From NCBI RefSeq assembly GCF_014596745.1, contig NZ_JABTCF010000004.1, positions 62,001 to 126,000 on the forward strand: a stretch of DNA of 64,000 nt. Direction: 5' to 3'. The stretch is from Maribacter aquimaris (GTDB lineage Bacteria > Bacteroidota > Bacteroidia > Flavobacteriales > Flavobacteriaceae). Positions 1-7,948 of this stretch are shown in pieces. Each line of letters starts with the position of its first letter. Positions within the stretch are counted from its first letter, which is position 1. The notes under the pieces were generated by a model. That model did not search any database. It was given only the letters and a program-made list of their open reading frames with translations, and was not told the DNA's origin. The position numbers and the translations under genes are program-made.

Positions 1-214
1 TTGAATCATTAGGCCTTATGCCAGTTGCCGACCATCCAAAGGCTACTCTTTTTCCTTGAGGAATATTGATAGGATTTGAAGAAATAATTCTTAAGTTAAT
101 ATGTTGGGTTCCTTTATAGTTGCCATTCGAAAACAAATTGCATGCAGTTGAGGTCCAAAGGCCAAGCCCAACACCTACTGTAGGTAGTGTTTCTAAAAAT
201 GTTCTTCGCTTCAT
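1..214 (-). CDS. N-terminus of a GH105/GH88-like exported hydrolase (cut by window edge)
   Basis: Only the first 71 codons are present; the gene runs off the left edge. The translation begins MKRRTFLETLPTVGVGL and reaches a GKRVAFGWS stretch. Both match the start of the complete protein at 32021-33523 (MKRRKFLETIPPVGLGL and DKRIAFGWS), so this is its paralog. The twin arginine and a cysteine near residue 25 (TSTAC) suggest Tat export with lipid anchoring. The full-length paralog carries a GH105/GH88-type unsaturated glycuronyl hydrolase domain after an N-terminal domain of about 190 residues, and this gene probably does too. It follows the DUF4886 gene by 75 bases, the same order as in the second copy of the module. 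Function rests on the paralog; the catalytic part is outside the window. Confidence 0.7.
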   Translation of the reverse strand, partial: MKRRTFLETLPTVGVGLGLWTSTACNLFSNGNYKGTQHINLRIISSNPINIPQGKRVAFGWSATGIRPNDS

Positions 215-289
215 ATTTGAATAGTTTTGTTTAATCGGTTTTCTTTAAAAAACAATGTGATGGTTTTAATAAATATCACAGTGGAGGAC

Positions 290-1102
290 CTAACTTTTTT
301 TTGCTATTCTTCTTAAAAAGCGAGCAGTTTTTTTGGACATTTCATCTGGTTTATATCTTATTTTCTTTGGTGATTTTCCAAACAACTCTTTAAACCAAAC
401 ACTTCCAGCAAGGTAGCAGCCGTTTATATTGGCATGATACCGATCATTCAAACTCCAAAGATCAAGACCTTTCCTTTTCTTGAAAGAACGATTAAAGGCA
501 TCACCTGAATGCAAAATGACTGAATTATATCTTAGGGAAAGGGTTATATAATTCTTTTTCAACCTTTCGTACATTTGATTCGATGTAATCCCAAACCCAT
601 CCAAACGGGGACAATCCGGTGCGTATGCCCAGGTTTCATGAATATAAATTTTGGCCTGCGGTGCATATTTACTTACATAATCCCTGATTTTATCAGCATA
701 AGGCTGAAATGATTCGGTTTTAAAGCTAAGAGTACTTACCTGTTGAATGGTAACTATATCCCAATCATCAGTTAACAGCCATTCTTTTAATGACTTACCA
801 CTGTACGGTTTAATTGTGGAATCCAGTTCACTTTGCTCTATAAGTTCTGCATGTTTTTCCAAATTGCATCCTCCAATATTGGCTTTGCCAATAATAATTT
901 CGCACCCCTTCACCGATTCGGAAATTTGTTTCAAATATTTGCTGGCATTATCCGCAAAGCTATTACCTATGGTTAAAATGCGAATTGTATCCGATGCCTT
1001 ATTATGTATACTGTTGGTAAACGCTTTCGCCGGAAGCGTAAAAAGTAGAATTAATAGTAAACCATAAAAATTGATTGTTAGTTTTTTCATAAAATAGTTC
1101 AT
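290..1102 (-). CDS. Secreted DUF4886-type SGNH hydrolase, candidate carbohydrate esterase
   Basis: A 270-residue protein with a signal peptide (hydrophobic stretch ending PAKA near residue 27). The SGNH block I motif TIGNSFADNA puts the candidate nucleophile at Ser48, and NDRYHAN near residue 220 carries the Asp-x-x-His of block V. The family is DUF4886, usually assumed to deacylate glycans, although substrates are little known. A second Met at residue 5 (MKKLTIN) is an equally good start. It has a clear but not identical paralog at 33607-34416, also followed by a GH105-like gene. It lies 8 bases after the GH78-like remnant and is probably in the same transcript as the upstream oxidoreductases. 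Periplasmic deacetylation of oligosaccharides is inferred from context. Confidence 0.8.
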   Translation of the reverse strand: MNYFMKKLTINFYGLLLILLFTLPAKAFTNSIHNKASDTIRILTIGNSFADNASKYLKQISESVKGCEIIIGKANIGGCNLEKHAELIEQSELDSTIKPYSGKSLKEWLLTDDWDIVTIQQVSTLSFKTESFQPYADKIRDYVSKYAPQAKIYIHETWAYAPDCPRLDGFGITSNQMYERLKKNYITLSLRYNSVILHSGDAFNRSFKKRKGLDLWSLNDRYHANINGCYLAGSVWFKELFGKSPKKIRYKPDEMSKKTARFLRRIAKKS

Positions 1103-1110
1103 TTAAATTT

Positions 1111-1511
1111 TTATTCAATTAATATTACAACTCCGATACTATCAGGTAACAAGATGGATGCCCCCGTGGTGTTCCTTTTATATAGGTCGAAGACTACATT
1201 AACAGGGGGGGGGTGGCATCTAAGTTTTTAAGTTTCGGTTTTCGGTAACGTATCGTAGCCCCTGGATTCCGGCCTATCTTATTGGGGGAGGCTAATTCCT
1301 CCCAAAAATGGATTATGAGGGAATCTCTTTGGCTTTGTTTGGCCCTAATTTGTACGGTACCAAAAAAAGCATTTCCAAAATCAATAAAGTAATTACCTTC
1401 ATTTATTTCAACAATGTTTTTAGGCTGAAAAAAAGAGTTTTTTAAATCTGGCTTTTCTGCCTTGTCCTGCCCTTTACTATTTGCAACATTAAATAGAAGG
1501 GTGTTTTTCAT
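1111..1511 (-). pseudogene. Frameshifted, truncated remnant of a GH78-like (alpha-L-rhamnosidase) protein
   Basis: From the Met at 1511 the frame reads KNIVEINEGNYFIDFGNAFF, then IIHFWEEL and NPGATIRYRKPKL. This is the pattern of the beta-sandwich domain of bacterial GH78-like alpha-L-rhamnosidases. The frame is lost at a run of nine C on the coding strand (plus-strand G run 1205-1213) and stops at 1194. Shifting by one base after the run restores a family-like continuation (VNVVFDLYKRNTTGASILLP, then DSIGVV) that ends at a stop at 1111. In full-length relatives a large catalytic part would follow, so the gene is truncated as well as frameshifted. It begins 4 bases after the stop of the oxidoreductase at 1516-2709. 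The homopolymer could be a sequencing error or a phase-variable tract, but the missing catalytic domain makes a functional rhamnosidase unlikely. Confidence 0.6.
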
Positions 1512-1515
1512 TATA

Positions 1516-2709
1516 TTAGGAATACTTGAAAAAAGAAGGGGCTTTGATGATTTCATTATTATACATAGCATCCAGTCCCATTTGAATACATTTAGCAGTG
1601 TTGGCACCAGTGGCGATTCCTGAAATGGGTGTTTTGTTTGCAATTACGTTGTCCCTAAAATCAACTAGAGCCTGTAGGCTTGGCTCTTTGTGTTCAATTT
1701 CTATTGGGAACCCCAAATTTTTGTTCCACTTAGTGGTTGCTCCGGAAACACCATCAACAACACCTAATTCTTTTTTCCCTCCTTCTGGATAAAACCAAAC
1801 TTTTGCGTAATTTAAAACGATTGTGCCTTTGTCTCCCATAACTTTTATTTGATAGCCATCTTTTGCGTTGGAAGTTAGACACGTGAATTTAGCTTTCACT
1901 CCACTGGCATAATTATATATTAAGTGGATATTGTCGTAAGTTTCACGTCCGTCTTTCCAATAGTCTACTCCTCCTGTTCCCATAACCTGTGTTGGGGTTT
2001 CACCGAGCACCCAATTGACAAAATCAATTTGGTGCGAGCAAAGTTCGGCAGCAAGACCTCCCGAAAATTCACGATACATGCGCCAATTAATCAATTTTTC
2101 GAATTCCGGACTTTGCACAGATCTTCTCCAATTACCATGACGGTTCCATTGGCATTCAAAAGCTGCAATTTTTCCTATTTTACCTTCTTTGATGAGATTT
2201 ACTACATGGGTATACAATCTAGAACTATGGTATTGATGTCCGGTTTGAAAGGTGAGACTACTGTATTGTTTCGCCATTTCCACTAAATTATCTATGGCGG
2301 CGTAACCTTTTGCCATGGTTTTCTCGCAATAGACATGTTTCCCAGCATCAAGGGCATCCATGGCCACTTTAGAGTGCATATTAAAAGGAGTTGTGACCAG
2401 TATAGCATCAATGTCTTTATTGTCCAATAGACTTCTATAGTCTTTATATCCTTTTGCTTTACCTTCCACGGTTTTCAAACCATTTTCCAATCGAAATGGC
2501 AAAACATCACAGCATGCGATAACATTAAAATCATCAATTGTATTTATATTATGGGTAAGACCGGTACCTCTATCTCCAGTACCGATAACACCGATGTTCA
2601 AAGTTTCATTTGCATTTTTAAAATCAAAAGCCTTGCCCATGGCAAATGCCGATGTTGAAATTGCAGCAGTCGTCATAGAGCCTTTGATTATAAACTCTCT
2701 TCGTTTCAT
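1516..2709 (-). CDS. Tat-exported Gfo/Idh/MocA-family oxidoreductase
   Basis: A 397-residue protein with a twin-arginine leader (MKRREFIIKG, then an Ala-rich stretch to about residue 25). A Rossmann fold follows with the dinucleotide motif GVIGTGDRG. The usual EKP motif is replaced by EKTMAKG near residue 130, keeping the catalytic-type Lys nearby. A C-terminal Gfo/Idh/MocA domain carries the substrate site. Exported members oxidise sugars or glycosides with tightly bound NAD(H). Directly upstream are a second Gfo/Idh gene (52 bases away) and a DUF1080 gene, the combination expected for a 3-keto-glycoside pathway. It differs from the 2762-4111 protein in length and motifs, so it probably handles another substrate or step. 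It has no second copy in this window. Confidence 0.8.
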   Translation of the reverse strand: MKRREFIIKGSMTTAAISTSAFAMGKAFDFKNANETLNIGVIGTGDRGTGLTHNINTIDDFNVIACCDVLPFRLENGLKTVEGKAKGYKDYRSLLDNKDIDAILVTTPFNMHSKVAMDALDAGKHVYCEKTMAKGYAAIDNLVEMAKQYSSLTFQTGHQYHSSRLYTHVVNLIKEGKIGKIAAFECQWNRHGNWRRSVQSPEFEKLINWRMYREFSGGLAAELCSHQIDFVNWVLGETPTQVMGTGGVDYWKDGRETYDNIHLIYNYASGVKAKFTCLTSNAKDGYQIKVMGDKGTIVLNYAKVWFYPEGGKKELGVVDGVSGATTKWNKNLGFPIEIEHKEPSLQALVDFRDNVIANKTPISGIATGANTAKCIQMGLDAMYNNEIIKAPSFFKYS

Positions 2710-2761
2710 GTTTTATTCTTTGGGTTTCAGGCAAAAAATTACGGTTCATTTAAAAAAAAGA

Positions 2762-4111
2762 CTAAACAGGTTTTATCTCCCAGCCAGGTTCATAGGTTCT
2801 TGACCATAATTTCATGGCTTCCCTATTAAAAATACGGCCTGTATTCTCATCAACTTCAAATGACTGATCTATTCTGGAAGCAATATTTGCATAATGTGTC
2901 AGCATTTGGCTTATCGCACCTTGTTCAATTGGGGAGGTTAGTTCGGCCCTTCCTCTTATATTGTCAAAAAAGTTGAGGGTGTGTGCTACCGTAAGACCAC
3001 CACCACCGCCTAAGGTATTTCCATTTTCAAGTCCGGAAATTACATTTTCTTTTATCAATTCCCCCTTTAGGTTATATAATTTATAACCATCCCTATCTAT
3101 GAAAACCGAACCTTCTGAACCAAAAATTAACGTACCTCTACCGAAGCCATATTTATCGTAACCGTTCCTACTTCGGCCGTCCCATTGAATGGTCCTATTG
3201 TTGGCAAAACGAAAGGTAGCCTCCATAGTGTCATACATTTCCCAACCATCATCTTTATAATGGAATTTTCCGGATTTCACTTCAACGTGTTCAGGGTATT
3301 TTACATCTAAGGCCCAACGGGCAATATCCAATTCATGAGTAGCGTTGTTCCCCATTTCTGCAGTACCATAATCCCATCCGTACCAGTGCCAGTTATAGTC
3401 CCAAGTGTTGTCCGTATATGGTCTTCTGGGGGCGGGACCTTGAAACAAATCCCAATCCAGACCCTCAGGTGGGTTTGTTTGTACTTGATTTGGTACACGG
3501 CCCCTTTTATTAGTGTAGAAAGCTATCGCGTTGTAAACGTCCCCAATAATACCGTTGTGGATTTCCTTGATGATTTCTTGGGACTGTAATGAAGAACGCT
3601 GTTGGTTCCCCATTTGTACTACTTTATCATATTTCTTTTGATAAGCGACCAACAGTTCACCTTCTTTAAGATTGTGACTACAAGGTTTTTCCAGATACAC
3701 ATGTTTTCCAGCTTGCATTGCCATACATGCACCTGGTGCATGCCAATGGTCCGGTGTGGCCATGAAAATGGCATCAACTTTTTTGTCATCAAGGATTTTT
3801 CTAATATCGTTTTCCAATTTTGGCTTATGATGGCTGTTTTGTGAAACGTATGTAGCAGCCTTATCGCGTTGGCTTTTCATGACATCACATAAATAGCTTA
3901 ATTCTATATTGTTTTTTTTATCTATTATGGGATTCATGTAGGAGCCATAACGTCTTCCCAAGCCCTGTATGGCAACATTTATCTTATCATTGGCCCCTAT
4001 TATTCTATTGTAACTTTTAGCGGACATGGCATTAGCGCTATTAGATACAAATGTGACTCCAACTACACCCATTGCGGTTTTTTTTATAAAATCTCTTCTG
4101 TTTGAACTCAT
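2762..4111 (-). CDS. Tat-exported Gfo/Idh/MocA-family oxidoreductase (copy A)
   Basis: A 449-residue protein starting MSSNRRDFIKK (twin arginine), then a hydrophobic segment ending near residue 28. It has a nucleotide-binding Rossmann domain (INVAIQGLG), the family motif HVYLEKPCSHN near residue 150, and a Gfo/Idh/MocA C-terminal domain with WHWYGWDYGTAEMGNN. Members of this exported subgroup oxidise sugar hydroxyls in the periplasm. The gene ends 18 bases after the DUF1080 gene start side, so the two form a tight pair. A near-identical copy lies at 28965-30314, again paired with DUF1080. The two copies read as exactly identical over 721 bp (2989-3709) while the flanks differ at many positions. 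A role in making 3-keto sugars for the DUF1080 protein is inferred from pairing and family knowledge. Confidence 0.85.
   Translation of the reverse strand: MSSNRRDFIKKTAMGVVGVTFVSNSANAMSAKSYNRIIGANDKINVAIQGLGRRYGSYMNPIIDKKNNIELSYLCDVMKSQRDKAATYVSQNSHHKPKLENDIRKILDDKKVDAIFMATPDHWHAPGACMAMQAGKHVYLEKPCSHNLKEGELLVAYQKKYDKVVQMGNQQRSSLQSQEIIKEIHNGIIGDVYNAIAFYTNKRGRVPNQVQTNPPEGLDWDLFQGPAPRRPYTDNTWDYNWHWYGWDYGTAEMGNNATHELDIARWALDVKYPEHVEVKSGKFHYKDDGWEMYDTMEATFRFANNRTIQWDGRSRNGYDKYGFGRGTLIFGSEGSVFIDRDGYKLYNLKGELIKENVISGLENGNTLGGGGGLTVAHTLNFFDNIRGRAELTSPIEQGAISQMLTHYANIASRIDQSFEVDENTGRIFNREAMKLWSRTYEPGWEIKPV
2989..3709. repeat. 721-bp tract identical to 29192-29912 (inside Gfo/Idh copy A)
   Basis: Compared by eye at a constant offset of 26203, I find no difference from 2989 to 3709. 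On the left, mismatches occur at 2981, 2984 and 2988; on the right they resume at 3710 and continue every few bases. The tract lies wholly inside the coding region. A sharply bounded identical block within diverged paralogs is the usual sign of recent gene conversion. Confidence 0.85.
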
Positions 4112-4129
4112 TGCGTATGGTTTTTGTGA

Positions 4130-5506
4130 TTATTTAAGGGGTCGGACTTTTATGTTCTTAAAAGAAACCAGATTTCCGTGGTCTTGTAATAATATTTGTC
4201 CTTTTTCCAATTCACCGAAATTTGGCCATTTTACATATTTACTTTCGGAAACCAGTTTTTTGTAAGCATCACTTTTCCGTTCATATTCCAAAACCTTCAT
4301 ACCGTTCAACCAGTGTTCCACATGGTTGTCTTTTGAAATAATATGTGCCGTGTTCCATTCACCGATAGGGTTAACGGGTTTGTTTGTATCGGCTTTTATC
4401 AAATCATACAGGGAACTAACTGTTCGGCTCCCTTCATGATTTCCTAATTTTGCATCCGGATGCAGATCATCATCCAATATTTGATATTCCAAACCAATGG
4501 AAGACCCGGCTCCTTTGTTCAACTCTGTATCCACATAGTACTTAATACCGCTATTTGCACCGGGAGTTAATTTAAAATCGACCATGAATTCGAAATCACT
4601 GAACAATTCATTGGTTACAATATCGCCACCCGCTCTGGATTCTCCACCTCCGGATGCTAACACACTAAGCACACCATCTTCGATAACCCATCCTTTTTCA
4701 GGGAAACCTTCCAATTTGGCACCACGCCAACCGTTCGTTGTCTTGCCATCCCATAGTAATTTCCAGCCATTTTTCTTTTCATCAATGGTCAACTGGTTTT
4801 TCGTGATGATTGGTTTAATGGGGGTCTTTTTGGAATATTGTGATAGACTATCCGTTAGTATATTCACGTTTTTCCAGATAATTTTCGTTCCGGCCTCCTT
4901 ATCATCATGGATGCTATGGACTTGTAAACAAATAAAACCGCTGTCGGTTTTATCGTCGATCAAATGGGCAGCTGGTACATCGTTCACCCATGTTTTAATG
5001 GTATCCCCAATGGCCTCAATTCGATAATGGTTCCATTCGTTCTGTTTAAATGCTTTTTGGGCTTCCGGATTACCATCCATGGTATTCAACCAGCCACGTC
5101 TGGCCTCATCATAAATACCGCCGCTCCAAGCTCTTTCGGAAGGGTCGATTTCAATTTGATAACCATGAACGCGTCCGTTCTTATAATAAGGAAAACTATT
5201 ACTTCGAATCTGTATGCCCGAATTCATGCTCGAATCCACTTTAAAATCCACCTCAAGGATAAAGTCGGAATACATGTCATTTGTCGTTAAAAAAGAATTT
5301 GGAGTGTCGTGTACGGTACTGCCTATTATCATACCGTCTTTAACGGTATAATTGGCCTCACCACCTTTTTGGCTCCATCCGTTTAGATTTTCACCATTGA
5401 ACAGGGGTTTCCATGGTGTGTTGTCTTTTTCTGCTTGGTTGCAACTGAGGAACAAGCCTACGATTGCCACTAGCAACATTTTACTGTAAAGTTCAGGTTT
5501 TTTCAT
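4130..5506 (-). CDS. Two-domain DUF1080 (3-keto-disaccharide hydrolase type) lipoprotein, copy A
   Basis: A 458-residue lipoprotein with lipobox GLFLSC (Cys22). It contains two consecutive DUF1080 (PF06439) jelly-roll modules, about residues 35-215 (PLFNGENLNGW) and 245-458 (LLWDGKTTNGW). Characterised members of this family cleave 3-keto-glycosides made by Gfo/Idh oxidoreductases. The gene precedes the Gfo/Idh copy A gene with an 18-base gap. Its paralog at 30333-31709 shares long exact stretches (for example 4658-4880) separated by more diverged patches, so it also looks mosaic. The two modules differ from each other, which suggests two specificities or one catalytic and one binding module. 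No residue-level proof of catalysis can be given from sequence alone. Confidence 0.85.
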   Translation of the reverse strand: MKKPELYSKMLLVAIVGLFLSCNQAEKDNTPWKPLFNGENLNGWSQKGGEANYTVKDGMIIGSTVHDTPNSFLTTNDMYSDFILEVDFKVDSSMNSGIQIRSNSFPYYKNGRVHGYQIEIDPSERAWSGGIYDEARRGWLNTMDGNPEAQKAFKQNEWNHYRIEAIGDTIKTWVNDVPAAHLIDDKTDSGFICLQVHSIHDDKEAGTKIIWKNVNILTDSLSQYSKKTPIKPIITKNQLTIDEKKNGWKLLWDGKTTNGWRGAKLEGFPEKGWVIEDGVLSVLASGGGESRAGGDIVTNELFSDFEFMVDFKLTPGANSGIKYYVDTELNKGAGSSIGLEYQILDDDLHPDAKLGNHEGSRTVSSLYDLIKADTNKPVNPIGEWNTAHIISKDNHVEHWLNGMKVLEYERKSDAYKKLVSESKYVKWPNFGELEKGQILLQDHGNLVSFKNIKVRPLK

Positions 5507-5599
5507 GATTAGTTTGATTTTATATACTTTCCATTTTAAATAAACTTATGCTTCCGACCCCTTTCCAATTCATTCAGGTAAAAAAGTCGTGAATATTGA

Positions 5600-6997
5600 C
5601 TACTCCAATTCAATGATTAATGTGTTTTCACCTTTAATATTTGAATCAATTTTATAATCATCAATCTGTCGACCATTCAACATAAATGATTTGATTTTAT
5701 TTCCATTACCTAATAAAGTTATATTAAGCGTTGAATTACGATAAACAACATCATTCAACTGCAAATAATGAATATTCTCGGGTAAATAAGGAGCGAAAAC
5801 AATCCCATTGTTTTCCAGCCTTATTCCGGCCAAACCAAAATATATCATATCAATATAGGCCGTAGCTGACCAACTTTGTATACTTACAGAGTCCCACTGA
5901 TGGTCACATTGCCATCCGCCATCGGGTGCTCCTGTATAAGGATTAAATATTTCCCTGAAGTTATAATTGCCTTTATCTTCATCCAATACTAAATGTGTTA
6001 AGGCATTCAACTCAAAATCAAAATTTGTATTACTTCCGGCGATTATTGATGCTTTTGCAAAAAAACCATTTACCATCGGCCAAATAATATTATTATGCCT
6101 ACCTGGTTTTTCTGCTGAATATCTTGGGAAATCAGGATAAATTGAAGTTATACCATATTTAGAAACGTGTGCATTTCGAATTACATCTGATGCTTGACTT
6201 TTATTTAGAATTCCAAATATTGTTGCAAATGATATTCCTAAACCCTCTTGGTATTTGTGAACCTTACCCAATTGATCAATTAAATAATACAACGCATGTT
6301 CTTTTTCAGAATAAAAATACTTTAGAATATTGGTTTTCAATTTTTTCGATTTCTCACTATAATCCTTAATCACTGAACTATTTACGTTCAAGATTTGGCC
6401 CATTTCAATTAAGGATTGGTATGAGCCATAATAAACACTATTCGTACTTAAACATTTTATTTTAGAAGAGTTTTTAAACTTCAGAATATTAGAAGCTTTG
6501 TTCGATGGTTCAAAAATAGGTTCGGGGTATCCGGCTATACCATCATTAAATACGGAGGGACCGGTAAATAACCCATAATCTGAATCAAAAGCTATATCTT
6601 CTAATTGGTTCATTGTATTAGCGGAATATTTATAGGCCTTCCTTAAAAATTCAAGATCACCGGTTACCTTATAATGGTTTAAAACTGCAATTGACCAAAG
6701 CATTTTGTCCCAATATTGGTGTCCAATCGTTTTATCCTTGAGGGTTACGCTCCACAATGATTTCTCCGCAACTTCTGGCCTTAAAAGGCTTACACCATTC
6801 CATGAATTTATCGCAATATCGCGTGTCCATTCACCTCCATAACCCCCGCCTGCCGCAAGAATTCCACTACGCGTGTTTATATCTACAGTAGATATGGCAA
6901 GCTTATATGCTTCAACAATCGACTGATTATCACAACTAATTTCTTGTGCTAATAAACCATTAGCTACTAATAAGAAATAAACAAATATTATTTTCAT
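5600..6997 (-). CDS. Secreted six-hairpin (alpha/alpha) glycoside hydrolase, family uncertain
   Basis: A 465-residue protein with a signal peptide (VANGLLAQ, cleavage near residue 17). The motifs GGYGGEWTRDIAINSWNG, DKMLWSIAVLNHY, RHNNIIWPMVNGFF and WDSVSIQSWSATAYIDM belong to the six-hairpin superfamily (debranching enzyme/MGH1-like, GH63/GH37-like). WTRD near residue 57 would carry one candidate acid. The C-terminus is a small beta-sandwich-like region (ENTLIIELE). I cannot place it in a numbered GH family. It sits in the PUL-A enzyme run, between the alpha/beta esterase and the DUF1080 gene, with about 90-base gaps on each side. The coding sequence is more AT-rich than its neighbours by eye. 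Processing of periplasmic oligosaccharides is the likely role. Confidence 0.65.
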   Translation of the reverse strand: MKIIFVYFLLVANGLLAQEISCDNQSIVEAYKLAISTVDINTRSGILAAGGGYGGEWTRDIAINSWNGVSLLRPEVAEKSLWSVTLKDKTIGHQYWDKMLWSIAVLNHYKVTGDLEFLRKAYKYSANTMNQLEDIAFDSDYGLFTGPSVFNDGIAGYPEPIFEPSNKASNILKFKNSSKIKCLSTNSVYYGSYQSLIEMGQILNVNSSVIKDYSEKSKKLKTNILKYFYSEKEHALYYLIDQLGKVHKYQEGLGISFATIFGILNKSQASDVIRNAHVSKYGITSIYPDFPRYSAEKPGRHNNIIWPMVNGFFAKASIIAGSNTNFDFELNALTHLVLDEDKGNYNFREIFNPYTGAPDGGWQCDHQWDSVSIQSWSATAYIDMIYFGLAGIRLENNGIVFAPYLPENIHYLQLNDVVYRNSTLNITLLGNGNKIKSFMLNGRQIDDYKIDSNIKGENTLIIELE

Positions 6998-7086
6998 ACA
7001 CTTTATACTTTTTAACGATTGGGATAAAATTGAATGTCTCGCCCTTTGATTTTAAAGGACTATCTTGCTCTTTACCCTCTTCAGTC

Positions 7087-7917
7087 TTATTTCGATTTTA
7101 AAATTTTCAAGATATGTTTTTGTAAGATATGACTGGCCGGCCATGCCATCGTTCCGTGGTCGAAACCGGGCATCTCATAGAGGCTTGTCTCTTTATGTCC
7201 CATAACTTTCATCATCCTGTACATATAGGCATTTTCTTCATAGCGGCCCAACATCTCAATCTCTCGGCCGCCGGTTATTAGAACCAATGGCGGGGCATCG
7301 GCACGCACATGAAACAAAGGTGCATATTTATCGACCACGGGTTGCTTGTTGCCTACACCATTTTCCTTCCGTACGGTCATATGGGTAATGGTATGCCCAC
7401 TAAAAGGAATCAGTCCTGCAATTGAATTCGCGTCGATACCGAACTTGGCCAAATAACTCTTGTCAAGGCCTACCATACTGGCCAAATAACCTCCAGCCGA
7501 ATGCCCTGAAACAAAAATCTTATTGAGGTTGCCACCGTATTTTTCAATATTTTTAAAAACCCAGGCAACGGAAGCTGCAGCATCCTCTATATAGACTGGG
7601 CATTTCACTTTGGGGTGCAACCGATAATTAACAGCAACTACTGCATTGCCTTTATTTTTTAAATCATTGGGAATGGATTTCTCCCCTCCTGTCAAACCGC
7701 CACCATGGAACCAAACTACCGTTGCATAATCTTTTTGGTTTTCGGGATAATAGATATCCAGTTTGCAACGCTCTTTCATATAATCGTCCTTTTCTCCCTC
7801 GTAGACGTCGGCATAGGACAGATTTTCAATCAATTTATAGGTGATGGTCTTTTTCTGTGAGAAACCAGAAGAAACCATAACTAAATGCAAAACAACAAGA
7901 AGAATCTTTTTTTTCAT
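7087..7917 (-). CDS. Secreted alpha/beta-hydrolase esterase (BD-FAE/carboxylesterase type)
   Basis: A 276-residue protein with a signal peptide (about residues 1-21). It has the oxyanion-hole motif HGGGLTGGE (residues 71-79), the nucleophile elbow SGHSAGGY (Ser140), a late acidic position in LVLITGGREIEM, and the catalytic-type His in GFDHGTMA. This is the esterase/lipase fold common among acetyl or feruloyl esterases of PULs. It is 31 bases after the GH105 gene and probably co-transcribed. Removal of acyl groups from oligosaccharides in the periplasm is inferred; the ester type cannot be told from sequence. Confidence 0.8.
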   Translation of the reverse strand: MKKKILLVVLHLVMVSSGFSQKKTITYKLIENLSYADVYEGEKDDYMKERCKLDIYYPENQKDYATVVWFHGGGLTGGEKSIPNDLKNKGNAVVAVNYRLHPKVKCPVYIEDAAASVAWVFKNIEKYGGNLNKIFVSGHSAGGYLASMVGLDKSYLAKFGIDANSIAGLIPFSGHTITHMTVRKENGVGNKQPVVDKYAPLFHVRADAPPLVLITGGREIEMLGRYEENAYMYRMMKVMGHKETSLYEMPGFDHGTMAWPASHILQKHILKILKSK

Positions 7918-7948
7918 ACTATCCTTTTTAAATAATTTTCAATTAAAC

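Noticed and set aside
1194-1643. A 149-codon frame taken as one gene
   Set aside because: Its first 44 codons are a shadow of the end of the oxidoreductase gene; only the part from 1511 is family-like, and that part is a frameshifted remnant.
3335-3589. An 84-codon plus-strand frame with an exact copy at 29538-29792
   Set aside because: It lies in the identical Gfo/Idh tract on the opposite strand and has no protein-like character.
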